A DNA stretch of 5,389 nucleotides from Rickettsiales bacterium (GCA_947485035.1 CANKQN010000068.1:1-5389), one strand, 5' to 3'. Positions 1 through 5,243 are shown, numbered from the stretch's first letter. Notes: generated from the letters alone by a model not told the origin. Program-made: numbers and translations.

Positions 1-292
1 TGTCAATGTCGTACTGCGTTGTTTGGCGTGAACCGTCTGGCTGTTCTTTTGCGGAAATTACTATTGCCTGTGCCGGACAGATAGCTTCACAAAGCTTACA
101 AGCAATGCACCTTTCTTCGCCGTTTGGATAAAGTCGAAGAGCATGTTCGCCGCGAAACCTTGTGGAAACTGGTCCTTTTTCAAAGGGATAATTCAGCGTA
201 TAAGGTTTTTTGAACATAACCATAAATGTTTTCAACATTCCCGAAATAATTTCAAGCAAGAAAAATTGCTTAGCAACACGAAGAAAAACCAT
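1..292 (-). CDS. nuoI: NADH-quinone oxidoreductase subunit I, 5' part (cut by window edge)
   Basis: This encodes the 8Fe ferredoxin-like subunit of respiratory complex I, which relays electrons through clusters N6a and N6b toward quinone at the membrane arm junction. I translated the minus strand by hand because the gene runs off the left edge; 97 residues are visible of about 160 usual for the family. Residues 34-54 (NYPFEKGP, then RFRGEHALR) are the family signature. Residues 62-73 form the first 4Fe-4S motif, C62-x2-C65-x2-C68-x3-C72-P. The visible part ends in YDID, just before the second cluster motif. The ATG at 292-290 is the first possible start, because an in-frame TAA lies two codons upstream; the N-terminal helix (residues 7-27) then aligns with known NuoI. 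No Shine-Dalgarno is visible. The gene ahead of it on this strand is glmM, not nuoH or nuoG, so the usual nuo order is broken here. Confidence 0.95.
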   Translation of the reverse strand, partial: MVFLRVAKQFFLLEIISGMLKTFMVMFKKPYTLNYPFEKGPVSTRFRGEHALRLYPNGEERCIACKLCEAICPAQAIVISAKEQPDGSRQTTQYDID

Positions 293-398
293 AAGTTTTT
301 ACGAAAAATTTCAATAGTTGTTATTGATTCAACACGAATAAAAAATCAAGATTTATTTTCCCGTCAAAAATTCAATAAGAAAAAATATCAGCCAAAGT

Positions 399-426
399 GT
401 TATAGTGTGCTAGTACAGTGATACAA
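399..426 (-). promoter_or_regulatory. Candidate promoter for nuoI
   Basis: On the minus strand a TTGTAT box (421-426) and a TATAAC box (399-404) are separated by 16 bases. The -10 matches the sigma-70 consensus at 5 of 6 positions and the -35 at only 3 of 6. It lies in the 154-base gap between glmM and nuoI, where no hairpin terminator is visible. Transcription would start near 391 and leave a leader of about 100 bases. An 11-base motif overlapping the -35 (ACAGTGATACA on the plus strand) recurs near 5308. The call is inference from two boxes, and read-through from glmM is equally possible. Confidence 0.3.
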
Positions 427-446
427 AAAACAAAAAAAGCAAAAAA

Positions 447-1760
447 TTATATTCCCAATTCCTCCTCAATTTTTTTTGCAATTTCTTGTAAATTTCCATT
501 TCCTTCAACCATAATTCGAACTTTCGAATGCTCCGTTCCGGAACGACGCACAAGAACCCTTGCACTTTCGCCTGAATACTTTGTGGAAATTGCTTCCATT
601 TGTTCCTTCGTTGTTGTTTCGTTAATTATGTTGTGAAGCACCTGCGGCGATTTTTCATAAAGCTTTCCAACATCGCTTGCTTTCCAGTTTTGAGACTTCA
701 TCGCTGAAATCAGCTGTATCGCAGAAAGTATTCCATCGCCAGTGGAAGAATACTGCGGAAGGATTATATGCCCCGATTGTTCGCCACCAATTTGAAACCC
801 CGTTTCTATTAACGCCTTTGAAACATTTTTATCCCCAACATCCGTTCTAACAACTTCCTCAATTCCAATTGATTTCACATAGTTTTCAAATCCTAAATTC
901 GACATTACCGTCACCACAACTCCGCTTTTGTCCAATTTTCCTTGAGCTTTCAAATTACAAACGATTCCAGCTATTATGTTATCGCCATCTAAAATTTCGC
1001 CATTTTCATCAATCACAATCAACCGATCCGCGTCACCATCAAGAATTATTCCAATGTCTGCACCTTCTTTTTTCATAATGGAAGCAAGGAATTCAGGGTG
1101 AGTTGCCCCACAATTTTCATTAATGTTCACGCCATTTGGCGAATTGTTATAAGTTTTCACACTACACCCAAGTTCCCAAAAAATTTCAGGAGCAATCTTA
1201 TACGCACTGCCATTTGCAACATCAAGAAGAACTTTCAAACCAACGAATGCCTCCGTGTTTTGAATACTCGATTTAATATATTCAACATATCTTCCAATAA
1301 CATCATCAAGCCGTCTTGCTCTTCCAAATTTGTGGTTGTAATCGCTAATTGCGTGTCCGTTAATATACCGTTCAATTTCTTCTTCAATTTCGCGTGAAAT
1401 TTTCACACCGTCATTTCCAAAAATTTTAATGCCGTTGTCGTCATAAGGGTTATGCGAAGCTGATATCATAATTCCGTAGTCCGCCCTAAGGGAGCGCGTC
1501 AACATTGAAATTGCTGGCGTTGGAATTGGACCGGTAAGCATTACTTCAAAACCATTGGCCGTGAAACCTGCCGTCAGAGCGTTTTCAATTGAATAGCAAG
1601 AAATTCGAGTATCCTTCCCAATAACAACCCTTCTTGTTTTAAAATTATTCAAACTTGCAATCGCTGAAGGAATTTTTATCATAAATTCAGGAGTAATAAA
1701 CCCAACGCCCGCCCTTCCACGAATGCCGTCCGTTCCAAAAATTTTTGTATTGATGCTCAT
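447..1760 (-). CDS. glmM: Phosphoglucosamine mutase
   Basis: This cytoplasmic enzyme converts glucosamine-6-phosphate to glucosamine-1-phosphate, the step that feeds UDP-GlcNAc synthesis for peptidoglycan and lipid A. The 437 residues are close to the usual length of about 445. All four alpha-D-phosphohexomutase signatures are present: the N-terminal FGTDGIRG (8-15), the phosphoserine loop SASHNP with catalytic Ser102, the metal loop DGDADR (Asp241, Asp243, Asp245), and the sugar loop GGEQSGH (325-331). The phosphate loop SGTE (407-410) is followed by HSKVRIM instead of the usual PLIRVM, so it appears one residue longer and lacks the proline. The start MSINTKIFGTDG fits the family. No Shine-Dalgarno precedes it, only AT-rich sequence. 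It follows tRNA-Asp on the same strand by 86 bases and supplies substrate to the pathway in which lpxB, elsewhere in this window, acts. Confidence 0.97.
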   Translation of the reverse strand: MSINTKIFGTDGIRGRAGVGFITPEFMIKIPSAIASLNNFKTRRVVIGKDTRISCYSIENALTAGFTANGFEVMLTGPIPTPAISMLTRSLRADYGIMISASHNPYDDNGIKIFGNDGVKISREIEEEIERYINGHAISDYNHKFGRARRLDDVIGRYVEYIKSSIQNTEAFVGLKVLLDVANGSAYKIAPEIFWELGCSVKTYNNSPNGVNINENCGATHPEFLASIMKKEGADIGIILDGDADRLIVIDENGEILDGDNIIAGIVCNLKAQGKLDKSGVVVTVMSNLGFENYVKSIGIEEVVRTDVGDKNVSKALIETGFQIGGEQSGHIILPQYSSTGDGILSAIQLISAMKSQNWKASDVGKLYEKSPQVLHNIINETTTKEQMEAISTKYSGESARVLVRRSGTEHSKVRIMVEGNGNLQEIAKKIEEELGI

Positions 1761-1811
1761 TTTTTTAACGCTTAATAATAAATTAAACTTCGCAAAAGCA
1801 TTGGAAATTTA

Positions 1812-1827
1812 AAAAACAAGTGTTTTT
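1812..1827 (-). terminator. AT-rich hairpin with U run, possible tRNA-Asp terminator
   Basis: Just downstream of the tRNA 3' end, the arms AAAAAC and GTTTTT form a 6-base-pair stem with a 4-base loop, followed on the minus strand by TTAAATTT. The geometry suits a rho-independent terminator, but the stem has a single G-C pair and would be weak. If it terminates, glmM needs its own promoter in the remaining 50 bases, where I saw no convincing boxes. Partial read-through into glmM is therefore plausible. Confidence 0.35.
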
Positions 1828-1846
1828 GTTTAGTTGTGCTGGAAAA

Positions 1847-1923
1847 TGGCGGGAGTGAAGGGACTTGAACCCTCGGCCTTCTGCGTGACAGGCAGACGCT
1901 CTAACCAGCTGAGCTACACCCCC
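1847..1923 (-). tRNA. tRNA-Asp (anticodon GUC)
   Basis: The 77-base minus-strand sequence folds as a full cloverleaf. The acceptor stem GGGGGTG pairs with CACTCCC (one G-U at 4:69). The D stem is GCTC/GAGC. The anticodon stem TCTGC/GCAGA encloses loop CTGTCAC with GTC at positions 34-36. The variable loop is short, and the T stem GAGGG/CCCTT encloses TTCAAGT. Discriminator G73 is the aspartate identity base, and CCA is encoded in the DNA at 1849-1847. It lies between the hypothetical gene and glmM, all on the same strand. I see nothing defective in it. Confidence 0.97.
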
Positions 1924-1957
1924 GTTCGTGAAAACGGATAAACCCCTAGTGAAGGGG
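1922..1957 (-). other. Two short hairpins in the tRNA-Asp leader
   Basis: Immediately upstream of the tRNA are two perfect 5-base-pair inverted repeats. Arms 1943-1947 and 1953-1957 (CCCCT/AGGGG, loop of 5) stand out as G+C-rich in an AT-rich gap. Arms 1922-1926 and 1933-1937 (CCGTT/AACGG, loop of 6) overlap the first two bases of the mature tRNA. On the minus strand the first hairpin is followed by TTTATCC, not a long U run. They could be a weak terminator for the upstream gene or processing structures in a pre-tRNA leader. Function is inference. Confidence 0.35.
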
Positions 1958-1970
1958 GAATTTTAAAAAT

Positions 1971-1983
1971 CAAGGATTATTTT
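1971..1983. repeat. Direct repeat copy 1 (13 bases) flanking the hypothetical gene
   Basis: CAAGGATTATTTT occurs here and again at 2441-2453 in the same orientation, bracketing the hypothetical gene with its promoter. A 13-base match is near the chance level for a whole window this AT-rich, so only the flanking placement makes it notable. Confidence 0.55.
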
Positions 1984-1992
1984 TGGAATAAT
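1976..1992 (-). terminator. Weak AT-only hairpin after the hypothetical gene
   Basis: Arms ATTATT and AATAAT (6 base pairs, 5-base loop) start 12 bases past the stop of the hypothetical gene. On the minus strand they are followed by CCTTGATTTTT. The stem contains no G-C pair, so it would be unstable alone. This is a position-based guess at a terminator. Confidence 0.25.
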
Positions 1993-2003
1993 AGCGTGAC
2001 ACT

Positions 2004-2390
2004 TTATCTCCCTTCATACATTCCCGATATATTGCTGGTGAGTGATTTGAGGCGGTTTTGATTATTCATTTTCACAATCTTTGCTTTTTGCAATGCGGTG
2101 AATCTCGGTGGTATGGGTGTTGTGATATTTTCCCCGAGTGATTTGAGGCGGTTTTTATTTGTTCCTCCCTCAATGTGTTGTTTTTTCAACAAGTTGCTGT
2201 TCTCAGGGTGATTTGCCCATTTGCCAGGTTTATCACATAACGTTGTAACTTCCTTTTTCAACCTTCGAAGGTCATACATAACTCCATCGCGCCATCGGTA
2301 TTCAGGTTTAAATTCACCATTATCTAAAGTACCAAGGATAGCGTTTATTCTTATCTTGGAAATGAGGGGGGGGTTTTCGTTTGAATTCAT
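2004..2390 (-). CDS. Small basic hypothetical protein with an internal repeat
   Basis: I do not recognise this 128-residue protein. It is basic (23 Lys/Arg against 12 Asp/Glu), has one cysteine, and shows no signal peptide or membrane segment, so it is probably soluble. Its C-terminal half carries the motif NRLKSL twice, at 80-85 and 112-117, 32 residues apart; the underlying DNA is identical over 20 bases. A central stretch YRWRDGVMYDLRRLKKEV looks helical and amphipathic. I chose the ATG at 2390 over an in-frame TTG at 2399; neither has a Shine-Dalgarno. Codons 6-9 contain eight consecutive C residues, exceptional in this genome: losing or gaining one C brings an early stop in either shifted frame. 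Nearest neighbours are tRNA-Asp downstream and the divergent atpE operon. A species-specific protein, a decaying gene or a phase-variable gene are all possible. Confidence 0.55.
   Translation of the reverse strand: MNSNENPPLISKIRINAILGTLDNGEFKPEYRWRDGVMYDLRRLKKEVTTLCDKPGKWANHPENSNLLKKQHIEGGTNKNRLKSLGENITTPIPPRFTALQKAKIVKMNNQNRLKSLTSNISGMYEGR
2040..2059. repeat. Exact 20-base repeat, copy 1, inside the hypothetical gene
   Basis: This stretch is identical to 2136-2155, 96 bases (32 codons) away and in the same reading frame. It encodes NRLKSL and flanking bases on the minus strand. Third codon positions are identical too, which points to a recent internal duplication or constraint on the nucleotide sequence. 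Confidence 0.9.
2136..2155. repeat. Exact 20-base repeat, copy 2, inside the hypothetical gene
   Basis: This is the partner of 2040-2059, encoding the first NRLKSL motif. The core GTGATTTG occurs a third time at 2209-2216, but there it is read in a different frame, so that copy does not repeat the protein motif. Confidence 0.9.
2366..2373. repeat. Eight-base G/C homopolymer in the 5' end of a gene
   Basis: Eight consecutive G on the plus strand (C in the coding sense) fall in codons 6-9 of the hypothetical gene. Runs of this length are rare in AT-rich DNA and prone to replication slippage. A one-base loss gives TAA five codons after the tract; a one-base gain also reaches a TAA within about 20 codons. 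It could be a contingency switch, or simply a sequencing-sensitive site. Confidence 0.8.
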
Positions 2391-2414
2391 ATAAAACAAA
2401 AAAATTTATATATC

Positions 2415-2443
2415 ACAATAACACATTTTCCACCACAATGCAA
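2415..2443 (-). promoter_or_regulatory. Candidate promoter of the hypothetical gene
   Basis: On the minus strand TTGCAT (2438-2443) and TATTGT (2415-2420) are spaced by 17 bases, with 24 bases from the -10 to the chosen ATG. The -35 is preceded by CC, giving the CTTG core common in alphaproteobacterial promoters. The CTTG sits inside direct repeat copy 2. The boxes match the consensus only partly. Confidence 0.4.
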
Positions 2444-2453
2444 GGATTATTTT
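2441..2453. repeat. Direct repeat copy 2 (13 bases) flanking the hypothetical gene
   Basis: This second copy of CAAGGATTATTTT overlaps the candidate -35 of the hypothetical gene. The copy at 1971-1983 also places a CTTGAT upstream of tRNA-Asp, so the repeat may be a shared promoter upstream element rather than an insertion scar. I found no good -10 behind the tRNA copy. Confidence 0.55.
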
Positions 2454-2503
2454 CACCCCAACAAACCACCATTTGCAAAAACACAAACGCTTATAAAAAC
2501 ACC

Positions 2504-2532
2504 TTGACAATAAAAAAATCACAGGCAACAAA
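2504..2532 (+). promoter_or_regulatory. Candidate promoter of the atpE-folK-lpxB-lgt run
   Basis: A perfect TTGACA (preceded by C, as favoured in alphaproteobacteria) lies at 2504-2509. At the 17-base spacing the -10 would be AACAAA (2527-2532), matching only 3 of 6 positions. It is the best promoter signal in the divergent gap and is correctly placed about 30 bases before the atpE start. The surrounding gap from 2400 is strikingly A/C-rich on the plus strand. A strong -35 with a poor -10 may mean an activator is needed, but that is inference. Confidence 0.45.
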
Positions 2533-2561
2533 TGTTCGTTCTTAACTTTTTTTCATATAAC

Positions 2562-2777
2562 ATGGAACTTAAATTCATCGCTATTGGTTTAATGGCTTTT
2601 GGTCTTCTTGGTGCCGCTTTGGCAATTGGTAATGTTTTCTCTTCATTGTTGAGTGGTATCTCTCGCAATCCTGAAGCTGAAAGCAAAATGTCAAAATACG
2701 CTTATGTTGGTGCGGGTCTTGCAGAATCAATTGGTCTTTTTGCATTGGTGATCTCACTAATCCTAATTTTCTCATAA
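2562..2777 (+). CDS. atpE: ATP synthase F0 subunit c
   Basis: This is the 71-residue proteolipid that forms the rotating c-ring of F-type ATP synthase in the inner membrane and carries protons. It is a hairpin of two membrane helices (about 5-30 and 47-70) joined by a polar loop with the conserved R35-N36-P37. The ion-carrying carboxylate is Glu55 in GLAESIGLF. The place of the glutamine found in Na+-binding rings is taken by a hydrophobic residue (near Ile22), which favours protons. I start at the ATG at 2562; an in-frame ATG at 2532 would add ten residues absent from relatives and would overlap the likely promoter. The sequence is very like Rickettsia AtpE. Unusually, it is not between atpB and atpF: a divergent hypothetical gene precedes it and folK follows after 4 bases. 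Confidence 0.96.
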   Translation: MELKFIAIGLMAFGLLGAALAIGNVFSSLLSGISRNPEAESKMSKYAYVGAGLAESIGLFALVISLILIFS

Positions 2778-2781
2778 AAAC

Positions 2782-3270
2782 TTGAATTCTTGTTTTTTGG
2801 GATTTGGCTCCAATCAGGGTGAACGACACGAAAATATAAATCGTGCTGTTTCATTCCTGAAAAAAGCCCTAACTTCCGCTACAATCTTTACAAGCTCTTC
2901 CATCATTGAAACACCTGCTCTCTTAAAGGAAAATTCGCCAAAAGAATGGGATATTCCGTTTCTCAATTCCGTTATTCAATTCCAGACAACTCTCCATTTT
3001 TCAGAAATCCTTTGCATAATTCAAGAAATTGAACGAAAAATGGGCAAAAATTTCAACGCACCAATATGGTCGCCAAGAATAATCGACATCGATATCCTCT
3101 TTTTCGGAAATATAATTCACAATTCATCAACCCTTTCAATTCCACATCCGCAAATTCAAAACAGACTTTTCGTTCTTGAACCAATTTGTGAAATTGCCCC
3201 AGAAACATTCCACCCAATATTACAAAAAACCTGCAAGGAATTACTCAACATTTTTAAAAATACATTATGA
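2782..3270 (+). CDS. folK: 2-amino-4-hydroxy-6-hydroxymethyldihydropteridine pyrophosphokinase (HPPK)
   Basis: HPPK transfers pyrophosphate from ATP to 6-hydroxymethyl-dihydropterin, the step before dihydropteroate synthase in folate synthesis; it is cytoplasmic. At 162 residues it has the normal length. Motifs in order are GFGSNQGER (7-15), ETPAL and DIPFLNSV (57-64), the signature WSPRIIDIDIL (96-106) with the Mg-binding Asp102 and Asp104, and PHPQIQNRLFVLEPICEIAPETFHP (121-145, here split by family-typical spacing). Two of the nucleotide-binding arginines of the E. coli enzyme (Arg82 and Arg84) appear as Lys and Phe in the loop MGKNFNAPI. The start is TTG: an in-frame stop lies upstream, no ATG intervenes, and the TTG gives the complete first beta strand. 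It begins 4 bases after atpE and overlaps lpxB by 4, suggesting translational coupling. No folB or folP neighbour is visible. Confidence 0.93.
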   Translation: MNSCFLGFGSNQGERHENINRAVSFLKKALTSATIFTSSSIIETPALLKENSPKEWDIPFLNSVIQFQTTLHFSEILCIIQEIERKMGKNFNAPIWSPRIIDIDILFFGNIIHNSSTLSIPHPQIQNRLFVLEPICEIAPETFHPILQKTCKELLNIFKNTL

Positions 3271-4394
3271 AGCGAATTTTCATCATTTCCGGTGAAAAAT
3301 CCGGCGATATAATCGCGCACGACCTTATCCAAAAAATCCAAACAACCTTTCCCAATTGCCAAATTCAAGGAATTGGTGGGGAATCCTTTTCCAAGAACGG
3401 TTTAAAGTCTCTTTTCAACCAAAACGAGCTTTCAATCATGGGATTTTTCGAAATTCTACCAAAAATTTTCCGCATTTTGAAGCTAATCAAAACCACGGTT
3501 GATGCAATAAAAGAATTTAAGCCAGAACATGTAATCACCATCGATTCCCCCGGTTTTAACTTCGTCATTGCAAGAAAAATTAAAGATGAAAGCTGTAAAA
3601 TTCACCACATTGTTGCACCTTCCGTGTGGGCTTATAAAAAAAATCGAGCAAAAAAAGTTGCAAAACTTTATAACACTCTCTTTTGCATACTTCCCTTCGA
3701 ACCACCATATTTCACGCAATTTGGCTTGAAGACCATATTCATTGGATACCCCCCGTTTCACAGAATTAATGCGATAAAAAGAAGTCTTGCACCGGCGGAA
3801 AAAACATCAAAAACAATCATTCCAATAACGCTTGGAAGCAGGCTTTCGGAAGTTAAAAAACACACGACGATAGTCAAGCAAACAATTGCCACACTAAACG
3901 GACGCTTCACCAACATTGAATTTGTCATTTTAACATTGCCGCATTTGCACTATGATGTTGCTAAAAGCTTTTCTCAAATTCGAAATGTAAATGTTATTTC
4001 AAACGAGGAAAAAAAGTGGCAAACCGTTCAAAATGCAAGTTTTGTTTTGGCGAAATCTGGCACGAATGTTATGGAATTTGCACTGATGGGCGTTGCGTCT
4101 ATTGTGTTCTATCGTGCAAATATTGTGACAGAAATCATCATTAAAATTATGGCATATACAAAATTTGTAACACTGCTAAACTTCACCGCTAACAGACATA
4201 TTCTGCCAGAATTTTTGCAAAATAAAGCAAATGGCGTTGCAATTGCAATGAAAGCAAAAGAATGGCTTGAACAGCCCGAAATTCTTATTGAAATTAAGCG
4301 AGAAATGAACGATGAATTGAAAAAGTTTGAATCTGCTCAACCACCACAAGCAATTATTTTTAATGAAATATGCACCTCAACATTGACCCCGTAA
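3267..4394 (+). CDS. lpxB: Lipid-A-disaccharide synthase
   Basis: This glycosyltransferase (family GT19) condenses UDP-2,3-diacylglucosamine with 2,3-diacylglucosamine-1-phosphate to form the lipid A disaccharide. It is a peripheral enzyme at the inner face of the inner membrane. The 375 residues match the family length. Recognisable blocks are GEKSGD (9-14), SIMGFFEILPKI (56-67), IDSPGFN (92-98) with the likely catalytic Asp93, VAPSVWAY (116-123), GSRLSEV (190-196), AKSGTNVMEFAL (262-273) and LLNFTANRHILPEFLQ (303-318). The usual FVGHP is FIGYP here (158-162), replacing a well-conserved His with Tyr. The start overlaps the folK stop as ATGA, and the 3' end overlaps lgt by 25 bases. No other lpx gene is present in the window, whereas lpxB commonly follows lpxA and lpxI in alphaproteobacteria. 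It shows the organism keeps at least part of the lipid A pathway. Confidence 0.96.
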   Translation: MKRIFIISGEKSGDIIAHDLIQKIQTTFPNCQIQGIGGESFSKNGLKSLFNQNELSIMGFFEILPKIFRILKLIKTTVDAIKEFKPEHVITIDSPGFNFVIARKIKDESCKIHHIVAPSVWAYKKNRAKKVAKLYNTLFCILPFEPPYFTQFGLKTIFIGYPPFHRINAIKRSLAPAEKTSKTIIPITLGSRLSEVKKHTTIVKQTIATLNGRFTNIEFVILTLPHLHYDVAKSFSQIRNVNVISNEEKKWQTVQNASFVLAKSGTNVMEFALMGVASIVFYRANIVTEIIIKIMAYTKFVTLLNFTANRHILPEFLQNKANGVAIAMKAKEWLEQPEILIEIKREMNDELKKFESAQPPQAIIFNEICTSTLTP

Positions 4395-5185
4395 TTTTCT
4401 ACATCGCAGGCTACCCAATTCTTCGATGGTATTCCCTTGCTTACATTCTTGGCTTTATTTTCGCCTACAAACTTTTCAAGAAATACAGCAATTTCACAAC
4501 AAAAGAGCAAACGGAATCTATTTTCAATTATGGCTTTCTTGGTGTCATTCTTGGTGGAAGACTTGGATACGTTCTGTTTTACAACTTAGGATACTACATA
4601 CATAACCCCCTTGAAATTTTTGCCGTTTGGCAGGGTGGTATGTCTTTTCACGGCGGGCTTCTGGGCGTGATAATTGCCTTGACTGTCTTTGCGAAAAAAC
4701 ACAATATTTCGCCAGAAAAAATTGCTGATATTGCACCAATGTGCGTTACACCGGGTCTTTTCTTCGGACGCATTGCAAACTTTCTTAACGGAGAACTTTG
4801 GGGTGCAACAACTAATCTTCCAATTGGCGTAATTTTTCCACAAGCAAACGATTTCACCCCAAGGCATCCAACACAACTTTACGAAGCCCTAACTGAAGGA
4901 TTGCTTTTGTTTATAATAACATGGCGAATGTATCAAGTTAAGAAAAAAATTAACGAGCATGAGAAAATCGCCAACTATTCAATCGCCGCTTGGTTTTTAA
5001 TGCTATACGGCATATTTCGCTTCTTGATTGAATTTGTTCGCCAGCCAGATGCGCACATCGGCTACATTGCCTTTGGAATTATCACGATGGGGCATATTCT
5101 TTGTCTTGTAATGATTATTTCAGGTGCATTTTGGCTGAAATATGGCTCGTTTGTTACGCGCACAATTTTCACACCCAAAGATTGA
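4370..5185 (+). CDS. lgt: Phosphatidylglycerol-prolipoprotein diacylglyceryl transferase
   Basis: Lgt moves a diacylglyceryl group from phosphatidylglycerol to the lipobox cysteine of prolipoproteins, the first step of lipoprotein maturation at the inner membrane. The 271 residues contain about seven hydrophobic segments. Signatures are MHLNIDPVIF with RWYSLAY (19-25), GGRLGYVLFY (62-71), WQGGMSFHGG (87-96) with the essential His94, GRIANFLNGELWG (133-145) with the conserved Arg and Asn, HPTQLYEA (166-173) and the C-terminal FVRQPD (222-227) with Arg224. The start at 4370 matches family N-termini exactly, so the 25-base overlap with the lpxB 3' end is real in this sequence and implies coupled translation. 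It closes the plus-strand run. No hairpin terminator follows within 200 bases. The next start is at most 180 bases away, so the operon end is not sharply marked. Confidence 0.97.
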   Translation: MHLNIDPVIFYIAGYPILRWYSLAYILGFIFAYKLFKKYSNFTTKEQTESIFNYGFLGVILGGRLGYVLFYNLGYYIHNPLEIFAVWQGGMSFHGGLLGVIIALTVFAKKHNISPEKIADIAPMCVTPGLFFGRIANFLNGELWGATTNLPIGVIFPQANDFTPRHPTQLYEALTEGLLLFIITWRMYQVKKKINEHEKIANYSIAAWFLMLYGIFRFLIEFVRQPDAHIGYIAFGIITMGHILCLVMIISGAFWLKYGSFVTRTIFTPKD

Positions 5186-5214
5186 ATTTTGCCATATCAA
5201 ATACCGCTTCCTTC

Positions 5215-5243
5215 GTGGGTTATCTACGAATAATGTAGTGGGT
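5215..5243. repeat. Pair of GTGGGT direct repeats, 23 bases apart
   Basis: GTGGGT occurs at 5215-5220 and 5238-5243, followed by TAT and ATAT. The spacing is about two helical turns. Each copy is a 6-of-9 match to a DnaA box in the same orientation as the perfect box at 5328-5336. They may be weak protein-binding sites or chance. Confidence 0.3.

Noticed and set aside
143..421. 92-residue open frame on the plus strand
   Set aside because: It lies largely antisense to nuoI, whose cysteine motif and conserved blocks fix the real strand. Its own translation is low-complexity and Lys/Asn/Phe-rich.
420..446. T-rich run after the glmM stop as an intrinsic terminator
   Set aside because: There are T runs but no preceding hairpin of any strength.
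1098..1397. 99-residue plus-strand open frame, and others inside glmM
   Set aside because: These are antisense shadows of glmM, whose four signature loops run continuously on the minus strand.
2426..2434. TTTTCCACC as a DnaA box in the divergent region, suggesting an origin there
   Set aside because: It is an 8-of-9 match to a relaxed consensus, stands alone, and is expected by chance in AT-rich DNA.
2532..2561. Upstream in-frame ATG extending atpE by ten residues
   Set aside because: Relatives begin near the chosen Met. The extension would overlap the probable -10 region and adds MFVLNFFSYN, with no counterpart in the family.
2556..2561. TATAAC immediately before the atpE ATG as a -10 box
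   Set aside because: Transcription would start inside the coding sequence, and the sequence 17 bases upstream (TGTTCG) is not a -35.
2581..2829. 82-residue minus-strand open frame over atpE
   Set aside because: It is antisense to a fully conserved c subunit and has no recognisable motif.
4545..4876. Three overlapping minus-strand open frames inside lgt
   Set aside because: They are shadows of lgt, whose motifs are intact on the plus strand.
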